A stretch of 64,000 nt of DNA from Mycolicibacterium sp. (GCF_016462545.1 NZ_JAEMTA010000003.1:160842-224841); one strand, 5' to 3'; positions 24,701 through 33,684 are shown, counted from the stretch's first letter. Made by a program: numbers and translations. Notes: generated by a model from the letters alone, not told the origin.

Positions 24701-24716
24701 CGCCGCAGCCGCGGCG
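24701..24716 (+). terminator. GC hairpin directly after acidic small gene
   Basis: CGCCGC-AGCC-GCGGCG forms a perfect 6-bp stem with a 4-base loop that begins immediately after the TAG at 24698-24700. There is no U-tract. Confidence 0.45.
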
Positions 24717-24746
24717 ACGCCTTACCGTGACCTTATCTTTCCCTTA

Positions 24747-24772
24747 GGTTTCTTAATTTCGGTGTAGGGTTG
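24747..24772 (+). promoter_or_regulatory. SigF-like promoter upstream of SDR gene
   Basis: GGTTT (24747-24751) is followed after 15 bases by GGGTTG (24767-24772), a close match to mycobacterial SigF promoters (GGTTT-N15-17-GGGTA). The local sequence is unusually AT-rich for this window. Transcription would begin about 35 bp before the ATG at 24815. Confidence 0.55.
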
Positions 24773-24814
24773 CCCCCATCGCCCGGTGCTCTCCGGCGAT
24801 GAAAGGAACGGCAC

Positions 24815-25555
24815 ATGACTGACGGACCTGCACGCATCGTCTTGATAACGGGTGCCTCACGCGGCATCGGCGCGGAGGTGGCACATCAGCTCGCCGGCCC
24901 CGATACCCACGTCATCGTGAACTACCGCGAGAAGGCGAAGCGGGCCGAGACGATCGCCGAGGCGATCCGCACCGCGGGTGGCAACGCATCCATCATGGGT
25001 GCCGACATCTCCGACGAGGCCGACGCAGCCGCGATGATGGCCACCGTCGCCGCCCGGTTCGGGCGCCTGGACGCCTTGGTGCTGAACGCCTCCGGCGGCC
25101 TCGAGCTGGGTGCCGACCCCGGCTACGCCATGCGCCTCAACCGCGACGCGCAGCGCCACCTCGCGCAGTTGGCGCTCCCACTCATGCCGGTCGGCGGGCG
25201 CATCGTCTTCGTCACCAGCCACCAGGCCCACTTCTTCCCCAACAAGGCGGTGCCGAAGGGCTACTCAGCGATCGCCGCGAGCAAGCGCGCTGGCGAAACC
25301 GCCCTCTACACAATGCGTTCCGAGTTCAATCGGGCCGGCGTCGGCCTCACCGTCGTGTCGGGGGACATGATCGACGGCACCATGATCGTGCGACTGCTGC
25401 AGCGACGTGATCCGGCTGAGGTGAACGCACGCCGCGCCCACGGCACGTTGCCGACGGTCGAGGAGTTCGCCGAAGTCATCGTCGGCGCCACCGTCAGTCC
25501 GACTCCTCAGTCGATCGTGTACGTCGGCGGTGCCGACTACCTCATGACCGCCTGA
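24815..25555 (+). CDS. Short-chain dehydrogenase/reductase with displaced Tyr
   Basis: The product has 246 residues with a Rossmann fold. TGASRGIGAEVAHQL is the NAD(P)-binding motif and LVLNASGG the structural NAG-type motif. The active-site region reads PKGYSAIAASKRAGE. The Lys is present, but the residue four before it is Ile, and the only nearby Tyr is seven before the Lys, so the canonical YxxxK is not met. It may be an SDR with altered catalysis or a non-catalytic member. AAAGGAA precedes the ATG. A SigF-like promoter suggests stress or stationary-phase expression. Confidence 0.8.
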   Translation: MTDGPARIVLITGASRGIGAEVAHQLAGPDTHVIVNYREKAKRAETIAEAIRTAGGNASIMGADISDEADAAAMMATVAARFGRLDALVLNASGGLELGADPGYAMRLNRDAQRHLAQLALPLMPVGGRIVFVTSHQAHFFPNKAVPKGYSAIAASKRAGETALYTMRSEFNRAGVGLTVVSGDMIDGTMIVRLLQRRDPAEVNARRAHGTLPTVEEFAEVIVGATVSPTPQSIVYVGGADYLMTA

Positions 25556-25567
25556 CGGCGAAAGGCC

Positions 25568-26557
25568 CTACTGACCCGCGTTGCGGGCCAGGTCGATGGC
25601 GTACTGGTTGACGAACCGCCCCGCACCTGGATCTCCGCGGCCGCACGAACCGTCTGACTCCCCGGGACGCTTCACCCACAGGAAAGCGTCGACGTTCCCG
25701 TTGCCCGTGTCCGTCGTCGGGCGGGCGCCGAGCGCCCGTCCGCTCGGATTGCACCAGTAGAGCTTGTCGTCGGTCGGCCCGTTGCCGTTGCGCGAGGTGT
25801 CGATCACGTAGGGCTTGCCCCCGACGAGGCCCGAAATCGCGTCGCCGTAACCGATCTCCTCGCCCGTGGTGAAGAAGTTCGCCGTGTTGAGGCTGAATCC
25901 CCGTGCCTTGGCGACGCCTACCTGGTTGAGGCGGGCGGCCATGTCGTCGGCGCTCACCCAGCGTGAGTGCCCGGCATCGACGTAGACGGCCGTGGCTGGA
26001 TTGCGGGTCAACGTATCGACCGCGTAGCTCATCAGGTCGAAGCGTTCCTGACGCTGGTCGCCCGACAGGCAGTCGGCCATGGCGAGCGCATCGGGTTCCA
26101 GGATGACGGCCGCAGGCCCACCGCCGATGGCGGCGGCGACGCCGTCGATCCATCCCCGGTAGGCGCCGGCGGAGCCGAACCCGCCGGCGGCGAAGCTGCC
26201 GCAGTCGCGGTGCGGGATTCCGTAGAGCGCCAGGATGGGCATGGTGCCGGCAGCCTGCGCCGTGGCGATGTACTTGGCGTCCACCGACGGCGTGGAGAGC
26301 TGATCCATCCAGTACGCCGTCGGCGTGTCGGCGATGGCGTTCAGCTCGGGGCTCGGCGGGTTGACACCGTTGGCGGCGACCCTGGCCTTCGAATCGGGAT
26401 TGACGTAGAAGGGCATTCCGGCCAGCGGGTTTCCATCAGCGGCCAGCCGCACCGTCGGTGCGTGCACCGGGTGTGTGACGAGGCCCAAGCCCATCACCAT
26501 CGCGACCGTGAGCAGGGGGGCGATCCAACGAACGGCTGCACCGGCAGCTGAGGACAT
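25568..26557 (-). CDS. Secreted GH6 cellulase (CelA1-like)
   Basis: The 329-residue protein has a signal peptide in its first 33 residues (PLLTVAMVMGLGLVTHPVHA). The GH6 domain shows AVILEPDALAMADC (catalytic Asp), YVDAGHSRW and FLWVKRPGESDGSC. GH6 enzymes cleave beta-1,4-glucan with inversion. The size and lack of a carbohydrate-binding module resemble mycobacterial CelA1 (Rv0062). The start at 26557 gives a proper signal peptide; one at 26587 adds ten residues. Mycobacterial GH6 enzymes have been linked to biofilm cellulose remodelling. It is convergent with the SDR gene. Confidence 0.87.
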   Translation of the reverse strand: MSSAAGAAVRWIAPLLTVAMVMGLGLVTHPVHAPTVRLAADGNPLAGMPFYVNPDSKARVAANGVNPPSPELNAIADTPTAYWMDQLSTPSVDAKYIATAQAAGTMPILALYGIPHRDCGSFAAGGFGSAGAYRGWIDGVAAAIGGGPAAVILEPDALAMADCLSGDQRQERFDLMSYAVDTLTRNPATAVYVDAGHSRWVSADDMAARLNQVGVAKARGFSLNTANFFTTGEEIGYGDAISGLVGGKPYVIDTSRNGNGPTDDKLYWCNPSGRALGARPTTDTGNGNVDAFLWVKRPGESDGSCGRGDPGAGRFVNQYAIDLARNAGQ

Positions 26558-26730
26558 CACCCCAGGGAAATTAGCGGCTCTCAGCATCGAGCGCCAATCA
26601 CCGAGGACGCGTCACGGCCAGGGCAAGCGTTCAAACCGCCGTGGCGCAAACCCATGACGATGCCCGCGATCCGCGGCACCCTCGAAGCTTCATCGAATTC
26701 CGACGCACGTAATCCCTCTGGAGTCCCCGT

Positions 26731-27567
26731 ATGCCTGCGAGCGCCCCGGTCGCACGCGACCGTGTCGCCAACAAGGCGTTCGCGGTGTCCTTGGACGGCC
26801 TCGGGCGCGCCTTCACCTCCAGCAGGGGTGAGCACCGTTCCGTCCTGCGTGATCTCACCCTCGACGTCGAACCCCGCGAGATCCTCGCGATCCTCGGCAC
26901 GAGTGGCTGCGGAAAGTCGACGTTGTTGCGTATCGTCGCCGGGCTCGATGCCCCCACGTCGGGTGTGGTTCGCATCGACGGAGCCGCAGTGCAGTCCTAC
27001 GACCCGCGCTGTGCGGTCGGCTTCCAGGAGCCGCGCCTGCTGCCATGGCGCACCATCGCCCAGAACGTGGCACTCGGCCTACCTGCGCGCACGCCCACGT
27101 CGTCGGGTCGCGAGATCGTGGCCACTCTGCTCGATCTCGTGGGGCTCACCGAGTTCGCCGATCATCGCCCACGTGAGGTGTCGGGCGGCATGGCCCAGCG
27201 CACGTCCCTGGCCCGCGCACTTGCCCGCAATCCAGGGGTCCTGGTGCTCGACGAGCCGTTCGGCGCCCTCGACGCCCTCACCCGACTGAAGATGCAGGAC
27301 CTGCTGCTCGACGTGCACGCGGCGGCGCCGACGACGGTGCTGCTGGTCACCCACGACGTCGACGAGGCGCTGCAGTTGGCGGACCGCGTCATCCTGCTCG
27401 GCCCCGAGGACGACGTGCCCGGCGCATCGATCCGCCAGACGATCGTCGTCCCCGACCGACGCCCACGCGACCGCGGCTCGGCTGAACTCGCCGAACTTCG
27501 CGGGCAACTGCTCGACGGTCTCGGGGTCGACCGCCACACCCGCACCGCACACGAAAGCAGGGTATGA
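26731..27567 (+). CDS. ABC importer ATPase, SsuB/TauB type
   Basis: The 278-residue ATPase has Walker A (GTSGCGKST), Q-loop (VGFQEPRLLPW), signature (VSGGMAQR), Walker B (VLVLDEPFGALD) and H-loop (LLVTHDVDEAL). The Q-loop PRLLPW and the overall length are typical of nitrate/sulfonate/taurine-type importers. It is the first gene of a three-gene operon; its stop overlaps the ATG of the binding protein. It should power uptake of an organosulfur compound such as an aliphatic sulfonate, though the substrate is inferred from family only. Confidence 0.88.
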   Translation: MPASAPVARDRVANKAFAVSLDGLGRAFTSSRGEHRSVLRDLTLDVEPREILAILGTSGCGKSTLLRIVAGLDAPTSGVVRIDGAAVQSYDPRCAVGFQEPRLLPWRTIAQNVALGLPARTPTSSGREIVATLLDLVGLTEFADHRPREVSGGMAQRTSLARALARNPGVLVLDEPFGALDALTRLKMQDLLLDVHAAAPTTVLLVTHDVDEALQLADRVILLGPEDDVPGASIRQTIVVPDRRPRDRGSAELAELRGQLLDGLGVDRHTRTAHESRV

Positions 27568-28583
27568 AGAACATTCGACTGAGGACCGCGCTCATCACCT
27601 TATTCACCACGGCTGCAATGCTTTTGAGCGGCTGCGTGTCCGGTGAGGGGGAGCGCTCAGGGGATGGCTCGGGCGGCCATGCACTCAAGGGCCAGGTGCT
27701 CAACATCGACTTCGCCACCTACAACCCGCTGAGCCTGATCATCAAGAAGCAGGGCTGGCTCGAGGCCCAGGGTGTCACGGTCAACTGGGTGCAGTCGGCT
27801 GGCTCGAACAAGGCCAACGAAGCGTTGCGTGCCGGCGCGATCGACGTGGGCTCGACCGCGGGCTCCGCCGCTCTGCTGGCTCGCTCGAACGGTTCGCCCA
27901 TCAAGGTCATCGCGATCTACTCGCAGCCGGAATGGGCTGCGCTCGTCGCGCCCAAGGGCAGCACCATCACCAGCGTCGAGCAGTTGCGCGGCAAGAACGT
28001 CGCCGCGACCAAGGGCACCGATCCCTACTTCTTCCTGCTTCAGGCCCTCGAGGCACACGGCTTGACCGCCAAGGACGTCACCGTGCAGAACCTTCAGCAC
28101 GCCGACGGCTGGGCCGCTCTGCAGAACGGTTCCGTCGACGCATGGGCCGGACTGGACCCGATCATGGCGGGCGCGGAGCAAACGGGTGCGACGCTGTTCT
28201 ACCGCGACATCAAGCTCAACAGCTACGGGTTCCTGGACGCGCGGGAGGACTTCCTCGCCAAGAAGCCCGAACTCGCCCAAGCGGTGGTGGACGCCTACGC
28301 CACCGCCGCCGCGTGGGCCGCGGCCAACCCCGACGAGACAGCTCGAATCCTCGCCGACGCAGCGGGACTCGATCCCGCGGTTGCCGAGAAGGTCATCCGC
28401 GAGCGCTCGAATCTCGGGGTCGACCAGGTGCCAGGCCCGGCGCAGCTCGCGGTGCTGGAGAAGATCGGTCCGATCTTCGTCGACCTCGGAGACGTGCCAA
28501 ACCAGCGACAGGTCGACGACGCGTTGGGCTCGATCGTCGACGACCGCTTCGCGAAGCAGGCCAACGCGGCCCGCTTCCAGTGA
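27564..28583 (+). CDS. Sulfonate-type ABC substrate-binding lipoprotein
   Basis: The 339-residue protein has a lipoprotein signal with lipobox LLSGC at about residue 23. The mature part is an SsuA/NrtA-type periplasmic-binding fold (NEALRAGAIDVGSTAGSAALLA; GKNVAATKGTDPYFFLLQAL; DAWAGLDPIMAGAE). It captures substrate outside the membrane and delivers it to the permease. It is coupled to both neighbours by 4-base overlaps. Exact ligand unknown; aliphatic sulfonates are most likely for the family. Confidence 0.87.
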   Translation: MKNIRLRTALITLFTTAAMLLSGCVSGEGERSGDGSGGHALKGQVLNIDFATYNPLSLIIKKQGWLEAQGVTVNWVQSAGSNKANEALRAGAIDVGSTAGSAALLARSNGSPIKVIAIYSQPEWAALVAPKGSTITSVEQLRGKNVAATKGTDPYFFLLQALEAHGLTAKDVTVQNLQHADGWAALQNGSVDAWAGLDPIMAGAEQTGATLFYRDIKLNSYGFLDAREDFLAKKPELAQAVVDAYATAAAWAAANPDETARILADAAGLDPAVAEKVIRERSNLGVDQVPGPAQLAVLEKIGPIFVDLGDVPNQRQVDDALGSIVDDRFAKQANAARFQ

Positions 28584-29392
28584 CGTCTACTGGCGTAGCG
28601 CCGGCGTCACCGCAGACCCGCACCGGTGCGGCACCAACCGGGCGGCGTAGCCTCCGCATCCTCGGTGGAGCCGTCATCCCGGTGCTGATCCTCGTTGTCT
28701 GGCAGTGGGTTTCGGCCAGCGGCCTGGTGGCGGTCTCGGTGCTGCCCTCCCCAGCCATGGTGTGGCTCGCGGCCGTCGACCTCACCGAGCGCGGGCTATT
28801 CGGGCACTACATCGCCATCTCGACCCAGCGCGTCCTGGTGGGGTTCGCCTTCGGTGCGGCGATCGGGCTGGCGCTGGGCGCAATCGTCGGCCTATCGAAA
28901 CTCGGCAACGTTCTGCTCGCGCCGTCGCTGGGAGGAATCCGCGCCGTCCCGTCGCTCGCGTGGGTCCCGCTGCTGATCCTCTGGTTCGGGATCGGCGAGG
29001 AGTCCAAGATCATCCTGATCGCGATCGGCGCGTTCTTCCCGGTGTACACGATCGTGGGGTCGGCACTGCGGCACGTCGACGATCACCTTCTCGAAGCGGG
29101 CCGCGCGTTCGGACTGCACGGGCTGCGGCTGTTCACCGCGGTGCAGCTACCCGCGGTCGTCCCGTCCACGGTGTCCGCGCTACGCCTCGCACTCGCCCAA
29201 TCCTGGCTGTTCCTGGTGGCCGCCGAGCTCATCGCGAGCTCGATGGGGCTGGGCTTCCTGCTCCTCGACTCGGGTCAGAACGGGCGCATCGACCGCATCT
29301 TCCTCGCGATCATCTCGCTGGCGCTGCTGGGCAAGCTCACCGATTCGATCCTCGGCCTGTTCGAGCGGTGGGCAATCGCCAAGTGGGCGTGA
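28580..29392 (+). CDS. ABC importer permease, SsuC type
   Basis: The 270-residue permease has six spans and the EAA loop motif, here EAGRAFGLHGLRLFTAVQLPA, which docks to the ATPase. I start at the GTG at 28580, which overlaps the stop of the binding protein gene; a longer open reading upstream is an out-of-frame reading of that gene. It completes the importer with the ATPase and the lipoprotein. No desulfonating monooxygenase gene is adjacent. Confidence 0.87.
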   Translation: MTSTGVAPASPQTRTGAAPTGRRSLRILGGAVIPVLILVVWQWVSASGLVAVSVLPSPAMVWLAAVDLTERGLFGHYIAISTQRVLVGFAFGAAIGLALGAIVGLSKLGNVLLAPSLGGIRAVPSLAWVPLLILWFGIGEESKIILIAIGAFFPVYTIVGSALRHVDDHLLEAGRAFGLHGLRLFTAVQLPAVVPSTVSALRLALAQSWLFLVAAELIASSMGLGFLLLDSGQNGRIDRIFLAIISLALLGKLTDSILGLFERWAIAKWA

Positions 29393-29414
29393 CGGTCGCG
29401 ACGATGCGCCGCCC

Positions 29415-31079
29415 CTATAGTTCGGCCACCCGGCCGCCATCGACAAGCCACGTGCGATCCAGCCGCACGTTCTGCAGCATCCGGCGGTCGTGCGTCACCA
29501 GAAGCAGCGCGCCGTCATAGGTGTCGAGCGCCTGCTCGAGCTGCTCGATCGCGGCCAGGTCGAGATGGTTCGTCGGCTCGTCGAGCACCAGCACGTTGGT
29601 GCCTCGGGCCTGCAACAGCGCAAGTCCGGCGCGGGTCCGCTCCCCCGGCGAGAGCTCGTCGACACTGCGTTCCACGTGGTCGGCGCGCAGCCCGAACTTC
29701 GCGAGCAAGGTTCGTACCTCGACGGTCGACCAGTCCGGCATCCGCTGTTCGAAGCGGTCGACCAGTCGGTCGGCACCGGTGAAATCCGCCCGTGCCTGAT
29801 CGATCTCGCCGACGGCGACGCTGGCGCCCAGACTCGCGCGGCCCTCGTCGGGATCTTGACGCCCCAACAACAGCCGCAGCAGAGTGGACTTCCCCGCGCC
29901 GTTGGGCCCGGTGATGCCGATCCGCTCACCGGCGTCGACCTGTAGCGACAACGGACCGAGGACGAAGTCGCCCTGCCGCACGACGGCCTCGGCGAGGGTC
30001 GCCACCACCGAACTCGACCGCGGTGCCGCTGCGATGGTGAACTCGAGGGTCCACTCCTTGCGGGGTTCGACGACCTCTTCGAGGCGAGCGATCCGACTCT
30101 CCATCTGACGCACCTTCTGCGCCTGCTTCTCGCTGGACTCGGTGGCCGCCCGGCGCCGGTTCTTGTCGTTGTCGGGCGCCTTGCGCATTGCGTTGCGGAC
30201 GCCTTGGCTGGACCACTCCCGCTGCGTGCGGGCGCGCGCCACGAGGTCGGCCTTCTTGTCGGCGAACTCGTCGTACTCTTCGCGCCGGTGGCGGCGACCG
30301 ATCTCGCGTTCCTCCAGATAGCTGTCATACCCACCGCCGAAGACCGTGGTGGTGTTCTGGGCCAGGTCCAGTTCGCAGACGCGCGTCACACTGCGGGCGA
30401 GGAACTCCCGATCGTGGCTGACCAGCACCACCCCACCGCGGAGCTCACGGACGAACAGCTCGAGGCGAGCGAGTCCGTCGAGGTCGAGATCGTTGGTCGG
30501 CTCGTCGAGCAACACGATGTCGAACCGCGACACCATCAGAGCCGCCAGCCCGACCCGCGCCGCCTGCCCACCCGAGAGGGCGGTCATCAGGGTCGAATGC
30601 GGTTGTACCGCATCGGAATCCAGGCCGAGGTCGGCCAGCACCGCGGGCAGCCGCTCCTCGAGGTCTGCCGCGCCGCTGGCGAGCCAGTGATCCAGGGCGG
30701 CAGAGTAGGCGTCGGCGGGATCGACGACCGCGCCGCTCGGATCAGGCTCGGCCAGCGCCGCGGCCGCCGCGTCCATCGCCCGGGTCGCCTCCGTGCACCC
30801 GGCGCGACGCGCGATGTAGGCGGCGACGGTTTCCCCCGGCACCCGCTCGTGCTCCTGCGGCAGCCACCCGACGAACGCGTCGGCGGGTGCGACGGTGACC
30901 GTGCCCTCGAGCGGGTCGAGGTCCCCCGCCAGGATCCGCAGCAGCGTGCTCTTGCCTGCGCCGTTGGCGCCGACGACGCCAATCACGTCACCCGGAGCCA
31001 CCGTGAGGTCGAGCGCCTCGAAGAGGGTGCGATGGGCGAATCCGCCTGCCACGTTCTTCGCGACGAGCGTTGCGGTCAT
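29415..31079 (-). CDS. ABC-F family ATPase
   Basis: The 554-residue protein has two ATPase domains with no membrane span. Walker A motifs are GANGAGKST and GPNGAGKST, and signatures LSGGQAARV and LSPGERTRA. Walker B followed by EPTN (LLDEPTNDLDLDG; VLDEPTNHLDLAA) is present in both. A charged helical linker (EKQAQKVRQMESRIARLEEV) joins the halves. ABC-F proteins bind the ribosome E site and either regulate translation or protect it from antibiotics. Length and pattern are near Rv1473-like mycobacterial members. It is a single gene, not an importer component. Confidence 0.9.
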   Translation of the reverse strand: MTATLVAKNVAGGFAHRTLFEALDLTVAPGDVIGVVGANGAGKSTLLRILAGDLDPLEGTVTVAPADAFVGWLPQEHERVPGETVAAYIARRAGCTEATRAMDAAAAALAEPDPSGAVVDPADAYSAALDHWLASGAADLEERLPAVLADLGLDSDAVQPHSTLMTALSGGQAARVGLAALMVSRFDIVLLDEPTNDLDLDGLARLELFVRELRGGVVLVSHDREFLARSVTRVCELDLAQNTTTVFGGGYDSYLEEREIGRRHRREEYDEFADKKADLVARARTQREWSSQGVRNAMRKAPDNDKNRRRAATESSEKQAQKVRQMESRIARLEEVVEPRKEWTLEFTIAAAPRSSSVVATLAEAVVRQGDFVLGPLSLQVDAGERIGITGPNGAGKSTLLRLLLGRQDPDEGRASLGASVAVGEIDQARADFTGADRLVDRFEQRMPDWSTVEVRTLLAKFGLRADHVERSVDELSPGERTRAGLALLQARGTNVLVLDEPTNHLDLAAIEQLEQALDTYDGALLLVTHDRRMLQNVRLDRTWLVDGGRVAEL

Positions 31080-31144
31080 GACGCCATCGTCTCACCAGCG
31101 TCGACCGCTTCGATGCCCGGCGCACCGCGGGTAGATTCGCACCG

Positions 31145-31981
31145 GTGGATCCCGCACACGCCGACAAGGCCGACGCCAGCACTCTGACCGGAGTCTCGGA
31201 AACCGCGTTGTTGACGCTCAACGGCAGGGCGCACCAGGCTCGCCATCTGCAGGCCATCATCGACGACCCGATGGCCATCCGACTGGTCGACGCGATCGAC
31301 TTCGACTTCGACAAGTTCGGCCGCAAGGGTCAGGAGATGGCCCTGCGCTCGCTGGCCTTCGACCGCGCCGCAATCCGGTATCTGACCCAGCACCCCTCCG
31401 CCACCGTCGTCGCGCTCGCCGAAGGGCTGCAGACCAGCTTCTGGCGCCTGGACAGCGCGCTTCCGAACGCCGACTTCCGTTGGATCACCGTCGACTTCGA
31501 ACCCATCATCGCGCTGCGTCAGCGACTGCTACCCACATCGCCCCGCATCGTCGACATCGCGCAGTCGGCGCTGGACTACACCTGGATGGATCGGGTGGAC
31601 TCCGGCAACGGGGTCTTCATCACCGCGGAGGGCCTGCTGATGTACCTGCGGCCCGACGAGGCGATGGGCCTGATCACGGAGTGCGCCAACCGCTTTCCGG
31701 GTGGACAGATGATCTTCGACCTGCCGCCGGTGCTGGTGAAGAAGCTGGCGCCGAAGGGCATGCGGGCCTCACGCCGGTACCGCGTGCCCCCGATGCCGTT
31801 CAGCCTGACACCCGCTCAACTCGCCGACTTGGCCAACACCGTGCCCGGGATCCGCGCCGTGCACGACTTGCCGATGCCCCGGGGTCGTGGATTCGCATTC
31901 GAGAAGCTGTTCCCCGCGTTCTGGGAGTTCGCGCCGACCAAGCAGTTCCGCGGTGCCTACACACTGCTCGAGTTCGGTTGA
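31145..31981 (+). CDS. SAM-dependent methyltransferase, LCMT-like
   Basis: The 278-residue protein resembles the leucine carboxyl methyltransferase family (PPM1-like) common in actinobacteria. It shows ALRSLAFDRAAIRYL, VVALAEGLQTSFWRLD (SAM-binding loop with GLQTSFWRL) and GVFITAEGLLMYL. Bacterial members methylate small acids or alcohols; substrates are mostly unknown. It starts with a GTG at 31145, divergent from the ABC-F gene, and ends five bases before the truncated F420-type gene. Confidence 0.82.
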   Translation: MDPAHADKADASTLTGVSETALLTLNGRAHQARHLQAIIDDPMAIRLVDAIDFDFDKFGRKGQEMALRSLAFDRAAIRYLTQHPSATVVALAEGLQTSFWRLDSALPNADFRWITVDFEPIIALRQRLLPTSPRIVDIAQSALDYTWMDRVDSGNGVFITAEGLLMYLRPDEAMGLITECANRFPGGQMIFDLPPVLVKKLAPKGMRASRRYRVPPMPFSLTPAQLADLANTVPGIRAVHDLPMPRGRGFAFEKLFPAFWEFAPTKQFRGAYTLLEFG

Positions 31982-31985
31982 GCCC

Positions 31986-32418
31986 ATGGGTATTCCACTG
32001 GTAGATCCCACGGCCGGCTCGCCGCTGCTGCGCATCGGCGCCCGCCTGACGGGCAATACGCCGGGAAGATGGCTTACCCGTCGGATCGCACCGCGCCTGG
32101 ACCGCCAGCTGCTCCGATTGAGCAGGGGCCGCGTGTCGTCGGCGGTCGTCACACCGGAACTTCTGCTCGTCCACACTGGATCCAAGACCGGCCGGCAGCG
32201 CAGCACGCCGCTGACGTACTTCACCGATGGTGGCCGGGCCATCGTCGTGGCCTCGAACTACGGCGGTTCACGACATCCCGCGTGGTACTGGAACGTGTTG
32301 GCGCAGCCCCGCGTCACCATCGCCGCGGGCGGTTACCGTGGCACGTTCCTCGGCCAGGAGATGACGGGAGCCGAACGCGATCGACTGATCGGTCGCCGTC
32401 GAGGCCTACGATCCGATC
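31986..32418 (+). pseudogene. 3'-truncated F420-dependent nitroreductase-family gene
   Basis: From the ATG at 31986 the frame encodes a normal Ddn-like protein: LLLVHTGSKTGRQRSTPLTY, VASNYGGSRHPAWYWNVLA and QEMTGAERDRLIGR. After about residue 136, where family members continue with a VEAYDPY-like segment, the frame is lost. The continuation VEAYDPI appears in the +1-shifted frame and then runs straight into the start of the NmrA-like gene. The last 20-30 residues are missing. Read literally, the original frame stays open to 33203, overlapping the NmrA gene, which I regard as an artefact of the break. It looks like a deletion joining two genes. Confidence 0.65.
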
Positions 32419-33294
32419 GTGCTGTTGATCACCGGCCCATCCGGCAACGTCGGCCACGAGTTGGTGCAACTCCTGGCCCGCGACACCGCCGGGCTTCAGT
32501 GGCGGGTGGCCAGCCGACATCCCGGCGAATCCCCCTCGGGGACGGCAAAATCCGTCGTGTTCGACTTCTTCGATCCCACCACGTGGGCGGATGCACTCGA
32601 TGGCGTGCAGTCGTTGTTCCTGCTCTTTCCGTTGCCCGGAAATCGGGCTGCCCGGGAGGCGATCATCCCGTTCGTGCGGGCAGCGCAGCGCGCCGGGTGT
32701 CGCCATGTCGTGTACGTCTCGGTCTTCGGTGCGGATCGGGCGCGGTTCATCCCGCACTTCAGGGTCGAAAGGGCGTTGCGGGAGAGCGGCATGACGTGGA
32801 CGGTGTTGCGGTGCGGCTTCTTCATGCAGAACCTGCACCGAGCGCTATCGACGCACGGGCTCGACATATGCGAGCGCGGCGAGCTGTACATTCCGGCGGG
32901 CGATGGTGCCACCACGTTCCTGGATGCTCGCGATGCGGCTGCGGTCGCCGCCCAGGTCCTCGCCGACCCGAAGGCGCATCGCAACGTCGTGCATCACCTG
33001 ACGGGCCCAGAGTCGCTGACGATGACCGAGGTGGCCGACGAGCTCACCACCGAGCTCGGATCGCCGGTGCGCTACGCCCGACCCGGGGTGATCGCCTTTG
33101 CCCGACGCCTGCGGGCCCGCGGAGTCGGCTGGGACACGATCGGCTTCATGTCGGCGGTGTACACCCTGACCCGAGTGGGTGCCAATCAGCAGATCACCGA
33201 TGACGTGCAGCGCCTTCTCGGCCGGCCACCTCGCACCCTTCGAGAATTCCTGCACGACAGTGCATGGCGCTGGCATCAGCGCAGTTGGACTTAG
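32419..33294 (+). CDS. NmrA-like NAD(P)-binding reductase
   Basis: The 291-residue atypical SDR begins LLITGPSGNVGHELVQLLAR, the NmrA-type TGxxGxxG dinucleotide motif. It continues with VVYVSVFGADRARFIPHFRVE and TWTVLRCGFFMQNL, typical of the NmrA/HSCARG group of NADPH sensors or quinone oxidoreductase-like proteins. It begins with a GTG at 32419, inside what appears to be the broken end of the F420-type gene. No independent ribosome binding site is evident, so expression may depend on coupling. Confidence 0.8.
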   Translation: MLLITGPSGNVGHELVQLLARDTAGLQWRVASRHPGESPSGTAKSVVFDFFDPTTWADALDGVQSLFLLFPLPGNRAAREAIIPFVRAAQRAGCRHVVYVSVFGADRARFIPHFRVERALRESGMTWTVLRCGFFMQNLHRALSTHGLDICERGELYIPAGDGATTFLDARDAAAVAAQVLADPKAHRNVVHHLTGPESLTMTEVADELTTELGSPVRYARPGVIAFARRLRARGVGWDTIGFMSAVYTLTRVGANQQITDDVQRLLGRPPRTLREFLHDSAWRWHQRSWT

Positions 33295-33303
33295 GGTTGG
33301 ACG

Positions 33304-33684
33304 ATGATTCGCGCCTATCGCCTCTACACCGGACCCGACGGCAACTCACACGTCGAGTGCGGCAGCATCGCCGGAGGGCAGCTGGTCGATGCCGAGACCA
33401 TCGAATTCAAGGAGACTGCGCCGCATTCGTCGTTCGACTGGCACAACGACCCGATCCCTCAGTACGTCATCACGCTGTCGGGCGTCCTCGAGTTCACGAC
33501 GGTCGGCGGCGAGACGTTCACCATCCACCCCGGTGACGTCCTGCTCGCCGAAGATCACACCGGCACCGGGCACGAGTGGCGGCTGATCGACGACGCGCCG
33601 TGGAAACGTGCGTACGTGGTGTTCACGACCGGCGCTGACACTCGCTTCGTGCCGGACGGAGCGGATCGCCCCGCCTCGGACTAG
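33304..33684 (+). CDS. Small cupin-domain protein
   Basis: The 126-residue single-domain cupin has motif 1 around DWHNDPIPQYVITLSGVLEF and motif 2 HPGDVLLAEDHTGTGHEW. Only some metal-binding His residues are present, so metal content is uncertain. Such small cupins can be isomerases, oxygenases or sensors. It lies nine bases after the NmrA-like gene and is probably in the same transcript. The following gap (33685-33821) has no credible gene beyond a 34-codon open frame. Confidence 0.75.
   Translation: MIRAYRLYTGPDGNSHVECGSIAGGQLVDAETIEFKETAPHSSFDWHNDPIPQYVITLSGVLEFTTVGGETFTIHPGDVLLAEDHTGTGHEWRLIDDAPWKRAYVVFTTGADTRFVPDGADRPASD

Noticed and set aside
27932..29392. 486-codon frame extending the SsuC-like permease upstream
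   Set aside because: The upstream half is an out-of-frame reading of the binding protein gene; the GTG at 28580 with GTGA overlap is the natural start.
31887..33203. 438-codon frame that would fuse the F420-type protein to 270 extra residues
   Set aside because: The extra residues come from the out-of-frame reading of the NmrA-like gene and are not protein-like.
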